A program made the translations under genes and the position numbers. From Haemophilus haemolyticus_L (lineage in GTDB: Bacteria; Pseudomonadota; Gammaproteobacteria; Enterobacterales; Pasteurellaceae): 64,000 nt of DNA. This document shows, piece by piece, positions 51,460-60,494 of the stretch. Position 1 is the stretch's first letter; every line of letters begins with the position of its first letter. Under the pieces are notes generated by a model. That model made no database searches, had not been told where the DNA came from, and saw only the letters and a list, made by a program, of their open reading frames with translations. The stretch spans positions 112,678 to 176,677 of the forward strand of contig NZ_QQGY01000005.1 in assembly GCF_003490595.1 (NCBI RefSeq). Direction: 5' to 3'.

Positions 51460-53238
51460 TTAGTATAGCTGATACAATTCTTCTTGGCTAAAGATTTGTG
51501 GGTTTTCTTGATTTTGTAAAATTTGATAGTAAAAGTCATAAGTGACTACATTTTGCACATAACCACGAGTTTCGTAAAAAGGAATAGATGCGACAAATTC
51601 GTCTAATGCTAATTTTCCATTAGCACGACTTAACCATTTTTCTACTCGATTTGCCCCGGCATTGTAAGCGGCTGCAATCAATATTCGATTATTAGGATAT
51701 TTTCCATTGAGTTCATTAAGATGTGCGGTACCTAGCAAAATATTATTCAATGGTTTGAATAAATCTTGTTCACCTTGATAAGGAAGCTGATTATTCTCTG
51801 CAGTCAATTTTGCCGTGCTTGGCAGAAGTTGCATTAAGCCCCGCGCATTTGCAGAAGATTGTGCCATTGGATTCCAAGCACTTTCTTGACGGGCGATTGC
51901 CATAGCAAAAGTTTTGCTGATATTTAAATTCTGTAATGCTGCATTGAAGTATTCAGGATAAGCATTTGGCAGACGAAGGGAGAGGTAATCCCACGCTTTT
52001 GCAACAATAGAAGCATCAACAGCTAATTCAAACCATTGTTGGTTTTTAGCATATTCTGCAAGTTTTAGCTGAGTCGTGAAATCAGTATTATCAAGTAAAA
52101 TTCGCCAACGTTGTTTTGCTAAACCATTTCGTCCCAGTTCTCTCAATTCTCGAATCATGGCGAAAACTTGCTCGAAAGGAAGTTGTTCCTCCACATTAAA
52201 ACTTGGTGCTACTGGAAAATCAACTTTATATACTTGCTTTAATTGTGCAGCAGCTAACATTGGATAGAATCCCCGCTCTTTTGAAAGTACGGTCAGTTTT
52301 TCTATATTTTTTGATATATCTTGTTTGGCTTCCCAATAACGCCATTCTTGTTTTGCTTTTCCTTCAGTTGTAAGTGAATTAAGCCACGGAGAAAGGTCTG
52401 TCTTCTGCCAAATTGCCATTCGTAAACGGCGTTCGGTTAGATTATCAGTTTTTAATTGTTGGATTTGTTCATCACGCCATTTTTGAAAATCAGCGTTTTC
52501 ATTATCAAAAAAACGATTTAAAAAGGCTATTTTCCACTGTTTGATTTCATCTTCAGAGAGTTGCCAGGTATCACCCCATTGCTGATAGAGCTCAAAATTT
52601 GGATTCTCTATTTGTTCCGATAGTGTTTTTAGATAACGAGGAAAAGCATCGATTAATACACTTTTATCTAACGTGCTAGAATTACTGTTCTTTATAATCT
52701 CAGCAAGCTGTTTAGGATTTTCTACTGGATTTTGTTCTTTTTGATTCGTGTTATTTTCTTTAGCATTATCTGGCGTTGCTGAGGTTTGTTGTTCCTCAAG
52801 CGTGGATAGCTTTTGTAATAAGGCTTGAAATGCTGGCGTTACAAAAGGGTAATTTTGTTGCACCAACATATTGAGTTCATTTATTGCTTGTTGTTTTCCT
52901 TGAATATCATCACTTTTCAAAAAGGCGACTTTCGTTTCCCAAAAGCGTGCTAGCAAATCGTATTGCAAAGGATAGCCTTGCAATGAGTCTATTAAGGTTT
53001 TTGTGATATTTTGAGTCGCTTCAGAAAATTGCTGGTTTTTTACCGCACTTTTTAGTAAACCTTCAACTTGCAAAAAGACTTCACGTTGTTTTAGACGTTT
53101 TAAATAGCCTTGATGCTGCGCTAGCTCCCAGTTTTGTTTTTCTTGCTCAAAATTGATGGATGCTGTCGTATTAGGCGAATTGGCAAAAGCAGAAAGTGCG
53201 GTCAAAATACAAAGTGAAATTAAAGCGACTTTTTTCAT
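51460..53238 (-). CDS. slt: Soluble lytic murein transglycosylase
   Basis: Periplasmic enzyme that cuts glycan strands to anhydromuropeptides, the substrates of AmpG at 31.6 kb. 592 aa: signal peptide (MKKVALISLCILTALSAFA), a long superhelical U-domain, and the C-terminal SLT lysozyme-like domain with catalytic Glu in AIARQESAWNPM followed by ANARGLMQLLPSTA. An internal Asn/Gln/Lys-rich linker (near residues 145-175) is longer than in E. coli. Uptake sequences at 53042-53050 and 53194-53202 (signal peptide). Confidence 0.95.
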   Translation of the reverse strand: MKKVALISLCILTALSAFANSPNTTASINFEQEKQNWELAQHQGYLKRLKQREVFLQVEGLLKSAVKNQQFSEATQNITKTLIDSLQGYPLQYDLLARFWETKVAFLKSDDIQGKQQAINELNMLVQQNYPFVTPAFQALLQKLSTLEEQQTSATPDNAKENNTNQKEQNPVENPKQLAEIIKNSNSSTLDKSVLIDAFPRYLKTLSEQIENPNFELYQQWGDTWQLSEDEIKQWKIAFLNRFFDNENADFQKWRDEQIQQLKTDNLTERRLRMAIWQKTDLSPWLNSLTTEGKAKQEWRYWEAKQDISKNIEKLTVLSKERGFYPMLAAAQLKQVYKVDFPVAPSFNVEEQLPFEQVFAMIRELRELGRNGLAKQRWRILLDNTDFTTQLKLAEYAKNQQWFELAVDASIVAKAWDYLSLRLPNAYPEYFNAALQNLNISKTFAMAIARQESAWNPMAQSSANARGLMQLLPSTAKLTAENNQLPYQGEQDLFKPLNNILLGTAHLNELNGKYPNNRILIAAAYNAGANRVEKWLSRANGKLALDEFVASIPFYETRGYVQNVVTYDFYYQILQNQENPQIFSQEELYQLY

Positions 53239-53253
53239 ATTACGTTATTTAAA

Positions 53254-53550
53254 TTAAAAGACTTTTTTAAACGGTTTTACAATAACATCCGCATATACGC
53301 CAGCTTCTACATAAGGATCTTGTTCAGCCCAGTCTTTTGCTGCTTGTAGATTTTCAAATTGAGCAATAACGGTTGAACCAGTAAAACCTGCCTCTCCAGG
53401 ATTTTCATCGTCGATGGCTGGATTGGGACCTGCCGTAAGTAAACGGTTTTCTGCTTGAAGTTGTTTTAAACGAGCTAAGTGTTGCTCGCGTACGGCAAGA
53501 CGTTTTTCTAATGTATTTGGAATGTCTTGAGCAAAAATCACATAGAACAT
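53254..53550 (-). CDS. yciI: YciI family protein
   Basis: 98-aa dimeric ferredoxin-like alpha/beta protein, MFYVIFAQDIPNTLEKRLAV, with the putative active-site His-Asp pair of the YciI family (His in REQHLARLK; Asp in AEQDPYVEAGVY). Role unclear; the family is related to muconolactone isomerase-like folds. An adjacent ATG at 53553 is an equally good start behind AGAAGGA. Confidence 0.93.
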   Translation of the reverse strand: MFYVIFAQDIPNTLEKRLAVREQHLARLKQLQAENRLLTAGPNPAIDDENPGEAGFTGSTVIAQFENLQAAKDWAEQDPYVEAGVYADVIVKPFKKVF

Positions 53551-53565
53551 CATTATTTCCTTCTA

Positions 53566-54045
53566 TTAACAAGCGTTTTGTTCAGCCTCTAACTCCGCAA
53601 TTGAGGCTAATGCTTTTTCTAATTCGTGGTTATTTTCACGGGGAATCGTGCGAGAGCGACCATTATTATCAACTGCAACAAAAGTAAATACCGCATCTGT
53701 GACGCAATAACGTTCACCAATTGGTTCACTCGCCACTTTTTTCACCCATACTTCCACTTTAATTTTAATGGAAGAACGCCCAACTTTGAGGCATTGTCCG
53801 TAGCAACAGACGACATCCCCCACAGAGATTGGTTTGATAAAATTCATACTTTCAACGGCAACGGTAACCACGCGCCCGTGTGCGATTTCTTTTGCTAAAA
53901 TCGCACCACCCATATCCATTTGAGACATGATCCAACCGCCGAAAATATCTCCGTTGGCATTAGTGTCAGAAGGCATCGCCAAAGTTCGTAGTAATAGAAT
54001 CCCTTTGGAATGGCGGCCATTTTTATCAGTAAAATTGGAAGACAT
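53566..54045 (-). CDS. yciA: Acyl-CoA thioesterase YciA
   Basis: Hot-dog-fold thioesterase with broad acyl-CoA range. 159 aa; core GDIFGGWIMSQMDMGGAILA with the catalytic Asp, then GDVVCCYGQCLKVGRSSIKI. Its start overlaps the yciB stop by a base, so yciC-yciB-yciA-yciI form an operon. The C-terminal tail (ASIAELEAEQNAC) differs from the one I recall for strain Rd. Confidence 0.93.
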   Translation of the reverse strand: MSSNFTDKNGRHSKGILLLRTLAMPSDTNANGDIFGGWIMSQMDMGGAILAKEIAHGRVVTVAVESMNFIKPISVGDVVCCYGQCLKVGRSSIKIKVEVWVKKVASEPIGERYCVTDAVFTFVAVDNNGRSRTIPRENNHELEKALASIAELEAEQNAC

Positions 54046-54602
54046 TATTTTTCTCCATCTTTTGAATTTGAATCATCTTTAGGTAAATAGCGATAGATAT
54101 AAGCACCTGAAATAATCGTTGCAATCACCGTCATACCAATAATTCCGAAAGATTTGAAATCAACCCAAGCTTCTTCCGACATATTATGGCTGATATAAAT
54201 ATTCACCAACATGCAAATAATAAAGAATACAGCCCAACCGAGGTTAAGTGTATTCCAAGCCTTTTCGGGCAGTTGTAGCTCTTTGCCAAGTAATTTTTTA
54301 ATTAATGGAGTTTTAAATTGAAATTGTGCGACGAGCAAAACAATGGCAAACAAGGCATTGATAATCGTCACTTTCCATTGCAAATAGCGGATTTCATTAA
54401 AGTAAGCGGTTAAAAGTCCAAAAAAAACGACCGCACTTGCCATGATTTTTTGTTGTTTTTCAACGGTTCCATATTTCCATTTTAAAATCACGATCTGCAA
54501 AATTGTTGCCACTACTAATACGATGGCTGCTTCACGTACACCACCGAGTTTGTAAGTGACAAAAAATAAAATTAAAGGGATAAAGTCAAGGAGTTGTTTC
54601 AT
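54045..54602 (-). CDS. yciB: Inner-membrane septation protein YciB (IspZ)
   Basis: 185 aa with five membrane helices, beginning MKQLLDFIPLILFFVTYKLG, the family hallmark, with KPT-like charged helix ends. Linked to cell envelope and intracellular septation. In operon with yciC and yciA. Uptake sequence at 54430-54438. Confidence 0.93.
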   Translation of the reverse strand: MKQLLDFIPLILFFVTYKLGGVREAAIVLVVATILQIVILKWKYGTVEKQQKIMASAVVFFGLLTAYFNEIRYLQWKVTIINALFAIVLLVAQFQFKTPLIKKLLGKELQLPEKAWNTLNLGWAVFFIICMLVNIYISHNMSEEAWVDFKSFGIIGMTVIATIISGAYIYRYLPKDDSNSKDGEK

Positions 54603-54607
54603 ATTGA

Positions 54608-55342
54608 TTAATCCTTCATAAATAAGCTGTAGAAACGATAAGTCACTACTAGCATAAAAATATTGAGTAATGCGGTGAAAATTCCTATCACCATATCAAA
54701 CACAGCATTATTGGAAAATGCGCTTAATTGGAAAATGAGGACTGGCACTAGAAAATAAACCAGTAGGGTGTAAATAAACAATACGCCTTTTCGAGTATTT
54801 CCTCGCATCCAAATTTTTCGGATAGTTTGCGAAAGTGTATCTTGAGTCGAAAGATAATGTACTACCGTCAAATTTAAACGGACGAAGAACCAAACGCCAA
54901 CAAGCATCGCGATAAGTGACATGATAGAGGGCGATTTTTTTGTGAGTAATGCAGCAAATGCTTCACCAAGACCAAGTAACATTGGTGCAACCATTAATAG
55001 ATCTAACAGAATTACACCTGCAAAACGGCGCAAGGTAAGCGAGAAAGTTTGCCCTAAAGTGCGGTAATTTTGTAGGCTAATTTTGTGGATTGAGGTTAAT
55101 CCCCAAGCGGCGATAAAACTCGTTAAAATCTGAGTGATTGCAACTGAAAAGAGAAAACTCGTGATATCTGTATTGGCGAAATTTAATACATCATTTTTAT
55201 TTTCATCATTAACTGGAAAACTTAAAAGTGCACTCGCGCTTTGCACAATAAATAAAATTGCGACAAATTGCAGCATGATTTTTTGTTGATTACGGAAGAA
55301 GTTCCAACTGTCTTGCAATACTTGTGTAAAGTTAATTTGCAT
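54608..55342 (-). CDS. yciC: YciC family inner-membrane protein
   Basis: 244 aa, six hydrophobic segments, UPF0259/YciC family (MQINFTQVLQDSWNFFRNQQ). The start at 55342 is preferred over an in-frame ATG 30 bases upstream, which lies in the leader. Function unknown; YciB and YciC are thought to act on membrane integrity in E. coli. First gene of yciC-yciB-yciA-yciI. Uptake sequence at 55057-55065. Confidence 0.9.
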   Translation of the reverse strand: MQINFTQVLQDSWNFFRNQQKIMLQFVAILFIVQSASALLSFPVNDENKNDVLNFANTDITSFLFSVAITQILTSFIAAWGLTSIHKISLQNYRTLGQTFSLTLRRFAGVILLDLLMVAPMLLGLGEAFAALLTKKSPSIMSLIAMLVGVWFFVRLNLTVVHYLSTQDTLSQTIRKIWMRGNTRKGVLFIYTLLVYFLVPVLIFQLSAFSNNAVFDMVIGIFTALLNIFMLVVTYRFYSLFMKD

Positions 55343-55433
55343 GATTATCTCTCTATAAAAATGGTGGCGCAATTATACAAGGTTTGCTGATTATTGCATA
55401 AATATCCTTAATTCAGAATTGAATAGATAAAAT

Positions 55434-55459
55434 AAAAGTGGACAAATTTGTCCACTTTT
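55434..55459 (-). terminator. mgl operon terminator
   Basis: 26-base perfect palindrome (half aaaagtggacaaa) 28 bases after mglC; on the minus strand followed by TTTTATTTTAT. Confidence 0.9.
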
Positions 55460-55487
55460 CATTCATTTTATTAAGATTGCGTCAGCT

Positions 55488-56498
55488 TTATTTTTTCTTC
55501 GCGTATTTTAATGAGTCAATGGCTACCGCTAGAATGATAATGCTACCTTTGATGATATATTGCCAGTAAGGGTTTACACCGATGTAAGTTAAACCGTAGT
55601 TGATAACTGTAAAGATGATAACCCCAGTGATTACACCAATTACGGTACCTACACCACCTGCGAAGGATACGCCACCTACCACGCAAGCGGCGATCGCATC
55701 TAATTCATACATGAAACCTAAGTTGTTAGTTGCAGAACCGATACGACCAGCTTCGAGCATACCACCGAATGCATAGAACATACCTGCAATCATGTAGATG
55801 ACAACTAAGTTACGAGCAACGTTTACACCTGATACTTTCGCAGCTTCTGGGTTACCACCGATAGCAAATACGTTTTTACCGAAACGAGTTTTGTTCCACA
55901 TCACCCAAACTAAGAATGAGGCAATGGCTGCATAGATTGTGATGTAAGAGAGTTTAAAACTGCCGATTCGGAAGAATCCTTGAGCAAATGTTGAGAAATT
56001 TTCGCTAAAACCTGCGATTGGCGAACCACCCACAGCATCATAATAAAGTGAGTTAAAACCATATACGATAATCATCGTACCCATTGTTGCAATAAATGGA
56101 GTAACGTTTAAATAAGCGATAACTAACCCATTAATCAAGCCAATTAGCGCACCCACAGCACAAACTGCAAGAATTACCACAGGAATTGGAATTTCACCCA
56201 TTTCAGGGAATACGCGGTTCATATTTTCCATTGATTGCAACATGGTTGCAGAGATAACCGCAGCCAAACCAACTTGACGACCAGCAGATAAGTCAGTCCC
56301 TTGTGTAATCAACAATCCGGCAACCCCGAGAGCAATAATTAAGCGCACAGAAGATTGGGTTAAGATGTTACTGAAGTTAATTAAATTTAAAAAGGTTGGA
56401 TCTTGCGCAATAATAATGCCGAGCAAAATCAGCAAGACAAAATAAATCGCATTTTGTTTTAATAAATCAAAGGATTTGTTTTTTTGTAAGGCACTCAT
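55488..56498 (-). CDS. mglC: Galactoside ABC transporter permease MglC
   Basis: 336 aa, about nine to ten membrane helices, forming the homodimeric channel for galactose/methyl-galactoside import. Family segments ITQGTDLSAGRQVGLAAVIS and VVGGVSFAGGVGTVIG. 18 bases after mglA; last gene of mglBAC. Confidence 0.97.
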   Translation of the reverse strand: MSALQKNKSFDLLKQNAIYFVLLILLGIIIAQDPTFLNLINFSNILTQSSVRLIIALGVAGLLITQGTDLSAGRQVGLAAVISATMLQSMENMNRVFPEMGEIPIPVVILAVCAVGALIGLINGLVIAYLNVTPFIATMGTMIIVYGFNSLYYDAVGGSPIAGFSENFSTFAQGFFRIGSFKLSYITIYAAIASFLVWVMWNKTRFGKNVFAIGGNPEAAKVSGVNVARNLVVIYMIAGMFYAFGGMLEAGRIGSATNNLGFMYELDAIAACVVGGVSFAGGVGTVIGVITGVIIFTVINYGLTYIGVNPYWQYIIKGSIIILAVAIDSLKYAKKK

Positions 56499-56516
56499 GA
56501 TTTGTTCCTTTTATCT

Positions 56517-58037
56517 TTATAAATATTTCGCAGCGAGTTGCAAGATTTCTTCTTGTGAAGTTTTTGCAGTTTCTACAATACCCGCCAATTTACCGTTACT
56601 CATCACTAAAATACGATCAGTTACACCTAGTAATTCAGGCATTTCTGATGAAATCATAATAATGCCTTTATCTTTTTTAGCGAGTTCTTGAATAAGTTGG
56701 TAAATTTCAAATTTTGCCCCGATGTCGATACCACGAGTCGGCTCATCAAGCATCAGAATTTCAGGTTGAGTTAAAAGCCAACGACCGATAATGACCTTTT
56801 GTTGGTTACCGCCAGAAAGAGAACCAATTGTTGTTCTATGTGATGGCGTTTTAACATTCATTGAATCAATTACCCACTGGGTATCACTTTTCATTTTCTT
56901 CGTGCTAAGTAATTTCCATGGTGTGAGATAAGATTTCATATTTGAAATCAATGAGTTAAATTCAATGCTTAAATTAGAGTAAATACCAGTTGAACGACGT
57001 TCTTCAGTTACCAATGCAAAGCCATTATTAATCGCTTCAAGTGCGGTATGATTTTTCACGGTTTTTCCGTGTAACTTGATAGTTCCTTCGGTTAATTCAC
57101 GTACGCCAAAAATAGCTTCAACGATATCAGTACGTTTAGCCCCCACAAGGCCTGCAATACCGAGAATTTCACCTTTTCGTAATTCAAAAGATACGTCTTG
57201 AATGGATGGTTGATTTTTAGCGGTAAGATTTTCCACCTGTAAAATTACTTCTTTTGGCGTGTTTGTTTTTTCAGGGAAACGCTGTGTTAATTCACGACCT
57301 ACCATCATTCCGACAATTTGTTCCATGCTGGATTCTTTCACGTTTACCGTGTTGATCCATTTACCGTCGCGTAAAATAGTAATTTCATCACAGATTTTGA
57401 AGATTTCATCCATTTTGTGAGAAATATAAATAATTCCGCAACCGCGTTGTTTTAATTTGTCGATAATTTTAAACAGATGCTCAACTTCTTTTTCAGAAAG
57501 CGAGGATGTTGGTTCATCCATGATGACGATTTTAGCGTTGTATGAAAACGCCTTCGCAATTTCGATCATCTGCATTTGAGAAACTGAAAGTTTGGCGACT
57601 TTTTCTTTAGGATCTACATCAATATCCAATTCATCAAAAATCGCTTTAGTATCACGGTACATTTTCGCGTGATCGACAAAAGGTCCTTTAAGTGGATAGC
57701 GTCCAAGCCACAAATTATCCATTACGCTAGTTTGACGTACTAGGTTGAGCTCTTGGTGCACCATTGAAATCCCATTCTCAAGGGCTTCTTTAGATGTTTT
57801 AAAATTGACGGGTTGGCCTAAGAAAAGGATTTCGCCTTCATCTTTGGCATAAATGCCAAATAAGCATTTTAATAATGTAGATTTGCCCGCGCCGTTCTCA
57901 CCCATTAAGGCATGAACAGAATGTGAACGAACCGTTAAGTTTGCGTTATCTAAGGCTTTTACACCTGGAAAGGACTTGCAGACATTGGTCATTGTGAGCA
58001 GCACTTGGCTGTCTTGACTTTGAGTTTGAGATGTCAT
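56517..58037 (-). CDS. mglA: Galactoside ABC transporter ATPase MglA
   Basis: 506 aa with two tandem ABC domains. First: Walker A GENGAGKSTLLK, signature LSVSQMQMIEIAKA, Walker B IVIMDEPTSSLSE. Second: the degenerate P-loop GLVGAKRTDIVEA typical of sugar importers, signature LSGGNQQKVIIGRWL and MLDEPTRGIDIG. The start at 58037 gives the E. coli length; the upstream ATG lies in the hairpin-containing leader. Uptake sequence at 57040-57048. Confidence 0.97.
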   Translation of the reverse strand: MTSQTQSQDSQVLLTMTNVCKSFPGVKALDNANLTVRSHSVHALMGENGAGKSTLLKCLFGIYAKDEGEILFLGQPVNFKTSKEALENGISMVHQELNLVRQTSVMDNLWLGRYPLKGPFVDHAKMYRDTKAIFDELDIDVDPKEKVAKLSVSQMQMIEIAKAFSYNAKIVIMDEPTSSLSEKEVEHLFKIIDKLKQRGCGIIYISHKMDEIFKICDEITILRDGKWINTVNVKESSMEQIVGMMVGRELTQRFPEKTNTPKEVILQVENLTAKNQPSIQDVSFELRKGEILGIAGLVGAKRTDIVEAIFGVRELTEGTIKLHGKTVKNHTALEAINNGFALVTEERRSTGIYSNLSIEFNSLISNMKSYLTPWKLLSTKKMKSDTQWVIDSMNVKTPSHRTTIGSLSGGNQQKVIIGRWLLTQPEILMLDEPTRGIDIGAKFEIYQLIQELAKKDKGIIMISSEMPELLGVTDRILVMSNGKLAGIVETAKTSQEEILQLAAKYL

Positions 58038-58053
58038 ATCCAACCTCGTTAAA

Positions 58054-58076
58054 AAGGGGAAGGGCAACTTCCCCTT
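58054..58076 (-). terminator. Hairpin between mglB and mglA
   Basis: Arms aaggggaag (58054-58062) and cttcccctt (58068-58076), loop of 5, followed on the minus strand by TTTTT-A. Probably a partial terminator or mRNA-stabilising stem that keeps binding protein MglB in excess over the membrane components. Confidence 0.8.
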
Positions 58077-58102
58077 GGATTACAACAAAAATTGATGAGA
58101 AA

Positions 58103-59098
58103 TTATTTTAAGAAGTCGCCCAAGTTGTCTTTATCTACACCAACATAAGGGATACGTACAACACGATCTTTTAATTCCCATTTTGTACCTTCAGTTGCTG
58201 CTTTGCCTTGTGCTAAGTTGTTAGATAATTGAACAACTGCTTTACCTTGGTTCACACCATCGTTTAACACGGTACCTGCAAGTTCACCTTTTTTGATGAG
58301 TTGCAATGCTTCTGGTAATGCATCCACACCGAAGATAGGGAGTTTTTTACCATGTGCTTTGGTTGCTTCTAATGCGCCTAATGCCATACCATCGTTGTTA
58401 GAAATAATGACTTCAATGTCATTCGCTTTAGAGCTAGATAACCAAGCATCTACTTTATCTTTCGCCATTGCAGCATCCCACATACCAGTATCAATAAATA
58501 ATTGTTCAGTTTGGATACCTTTTGCATTAAGTTCTTCAACTACGAATTTTGTACGTGCTTCAGCATCTGGGTGACCTGGTTCACCTTTTAATAACACGAA
58601 TTGAATTTTGCCATCTTTATTTAAGTCTAGAGCTGGATTCGCTTTCCATTGTTTTGCAATTAAATCCCCTTGAATTAAGCCTGATTCTTTTGGATCAGTA
58701 CCTACATAGTAAGCGTGTTCATAAGAACCGATAGCTTTTGCACCTGGGTCTTTATTAAAGAATACAACAGGAATGTTATCTGGTTTTGCTTTGCTAATAA
58801 TGGTTGGTGCTGCAGCAGGGTCAACTAAGTTAATTGCAAGAGCTTTCACACCTTTGGAAAGTAATACATCAACTTGGTCATTTTGAATTGATTGTGCATT
58901 TTGGGAGTCATTCATTAATAAGTTAATGCCACCAAGTGCTTTAGCTTCTTTGTCGATTTCTTTACGCATTAAAGACATGAAGTTGTCATCGTATTTGTAA
59001 ATGGTTACACCAATTTTGTTACTTGCTGCGAAGCTAGAAGATGCTGCACCTAAACCGATAGCCAAAGCAACTGCACTTAATACTGCTGTTTTTTTCAT
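58103..59098 (-). CDS. mglB: Galactose/glucose-binding protein MglB
   Basis: Periplasmic receptor for D-galactose and D-glucose feeding the MglAC importer. Starting at 59098 it has 331 aa with a signal peptide cut after SSSFA; an in-frame ATG 60 bases upstream lacks a ribosome site, while this one has AGGAG. The EF-hand-like Ca2+ loop DLNKDGKIQ and the sugar-binding segments NNDGMALGALEA and FGVDALPEAL are present. Confidence 0.97.
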   Translation of the reverse strand: MKKTAVLSAVALAIGLGAASSSFAASNKIGVTIYKYDDNFMSLMRKEIDKEAKALGGINLLMNDSQNAQSIQNDQVDVLLSKGVKALAINLVDPAAAPTIISKAKPDNIPVVFFNKDPGAKAIGSYEHAYYVGTDPKESGLIQGDLIAKQWKANPALDLNKDGKIQFVLLKGEPGHPDAEARTKFVVEELNAKGIQTEQLFIDTGMWDAAMAKDKVDAWLSSSKANDIEVIISNNDGMALGALEATKAHGKKLPIFGVDALPEALQLIKKGELAGTVLNDGVNQGKAVVQLSNNLAQGKAATEGTKWELKDRVVRIPYVGVDKDNLGDFLK

Positions 59099-59166
59099 AA
59101 TAACGCTCCTATTTTGGAATGTTGATGTTAGAGATAAATATTGCATTACATTCTGCAATTGATGCC

Positions 59167-59258
59167 ATATTAGCGAATAATCTGCTTGGAATCTGTGATC
59201 AAACTCACATAAATGAAAACGATTACATTAAAAGTTCGAATTTGTGATCGCTATCACA
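59167..59258 (-). promoter_or_regulatory. mglB control region: -10, two CRP sites and a GalS-type operator
   Basis: Minus-strand TAATAT at 59167-59172 is a likely -10. Perfect CRP motif TGTGA-N6-TCACA at 59194-59209, centred about -41.5 from a start point near 59160 (class II), and a second perfect CRP motif at 59243-59258, about -90. Between them atgaaaacgattacat (59213-59228), a LacI/GalR-type half-palindrome around CG, lies near -60, where the E. coli mgl operator is found. Positions are from the sequence; function is inferred. Confidence 0.82.
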
Positions 59259-59284
59259 TTTTATGAGTGCGTTCACCTTCGAAT

Positions 59285-60283
59285 TTAGATAGATTCCACA
59301 GAAAAACGGCGTACTAATGTTGGGTTAAATTGAATTGTTGATGGCGTTCTCACCTCATTATCAACAAGGCTTAATGCAAGGTTAGCTGCATAAGTTGCCA
59401 TTAAATCAATAGGATAGCGAATGGTCGTCAATTTAGGAATTAAATAACGAGCAATTGGCATATCGTCAAAACCAATGATTGAAAATTGGCTTGGTACACT
59501 AATATTGTTTTCATTGAGAACTGAAATGGCTCCCGCCGCCATTGAATCGTTATAAGCGACCACAGCAGTAAGATCTTTGTTATAACTAAGCAAATCAATC
59601 ATTGCTTTTTCACCACCTTCGAAGTCTGGTGAATTGTGCGTTATGGCATGCTCAATAATTGGATAATTGTGATCTTTTAATGCGGTAAGATAACCATCTC
59701 GACGCTCAATTTCATCGAAAATAGCATGGTTAGATCCAATATATGCAATATGTTTATGGCCACAACGGATAAGCATTTCCGTTGCTAAGTAGGTTCCTTT
59801 TTTATTATCTAAACTTACGCAACGATTTTCATAGCCTTGAATCACCCGGTTGATAATCACCATTCCTGGTACTGTTTTCAAATAATGGCTAAGCTCATCG
59901 TCGGATAACGCTTTGGAATGCACAACTAAACAACTACAACGCTTGCGAAGTAAAGTATCAATAGCTTCACGTTCCTTCTCTGCATGGTGATAGCCAATGC
60001 CAATCAAGATTGTTTTACGGTGTGCTTCTGCGACTTTATCTACGGCTTTTACTAAAATAGCAAAAAACGAGTCTGTTACATCGGTAACAACCACACCAAT
60101 AGTATCGGTGTTTTGTATTGCAAGGGCTTTAGCATTTGCATTAGGCTGATAATTAAGTTGTTCAATTGCTTGTTTTACGGCAAGGCGAGTTTCTTCACTC
60201 ACAGAGGGATGTTGATTTATAACACGAGAAACAGTAGCAATAGATACATGGGCTAGCTCGGCTACATCATGAATGGTGCTCAT
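59285..60283 (-). CDS. galS: Galactose operon repressor/isorepressor (GalS/GalR type)
   Basis: LacI-family regulator, 332 aa. The N-terminal helix-turn-helix TIHDVAELAHVSIATVSRVI with hinge helix NANAKALAIQ, then the periplasmic-binding-like inducer domain (VVAYNDSMAAGA, IGFDDMPIARYLIPKLTTIR). Placed between mglBAC and divergent galTKM, both of which carry matching operators, so it probably controls both and itself. Confidence 0.92.
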   Translation of the reverse strand: MSTIHDVAELAHVSIATVSRVINQHPSVSEETRLAVKQAIEQLNYQPNANAKALAIQNTDTIGVVVTDVTDSFFAILVKAVDKVAEAHRKTILIGIGYHHAEKEREAIDTLLRKRCSCLVVHSKALSDDELSHYLKTVPGMVIINRVIQGYENRCVSLDNKKGTYLATEMLIRCGHKHIAYIGSNHAIFDEIERRDGYLTALKDHNYPIIEHAITHNSPDFEGGEKAMIDLLSYNKDLTAVVAYNDSMAAGAISVLNENNISVPSQFSIIGFDDMPIARYLIPKLTTIRYPIDLMATYAANLALSLVDNEVRTPSTIQFNPTLVRRFSVESI

Positions 60284-60339
60284 AGAATACTTTCCATAAT
60301 GGAATTACGTTTCTTAATTATGTTCTTTCTAAATAAAAT

Positions 60340-60355
60340 TGAAAGCGATTACTTT
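60340..60355. promoter_or_regulatory. GalS-type operator upstream of galS
   Basis: tgaaagcgattacttt has the LacI/GalR-type CG-centred partial symmetry; it lies 57 bases upstream of the galS start, consistent with autoregulation. Confidence 0.5.
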
Positions 60356-60361
60356 CTGATT

Positions 60362-60475
60362 TGTAACTGAGATCACAAAAAACTTTCAGAGATTTTCATA
60401 TTATGTGATACGGATCACGGTTTATTTTTGTGAATTTGCTATCTTATGCGCAGCATTTTGTGTAATCGTTTACAA
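60362..60475 (+). promoter_or_regulatory. galT control region: CRP sites, -10 and GalS-type operator
   Basis: TGTAA-N6-TCACA (60362-60377) and TGTGA-N6-TCACG (60404-60419) are one-mismatch CRP motifs. A -10-like TATCTT lies at 60440-60445, giving a start point near 60452 with the second CRP site centred at about -40.5 (class II). The operator GTGTAATCGTTTACAA (60460-60475) just downstream matches the GalR/GalS consensus closely. The region also serves divergent galS. Confidence 0.8.
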
Positions 60476-60494
60476 TTTAGAAAGGGAGCCAATT

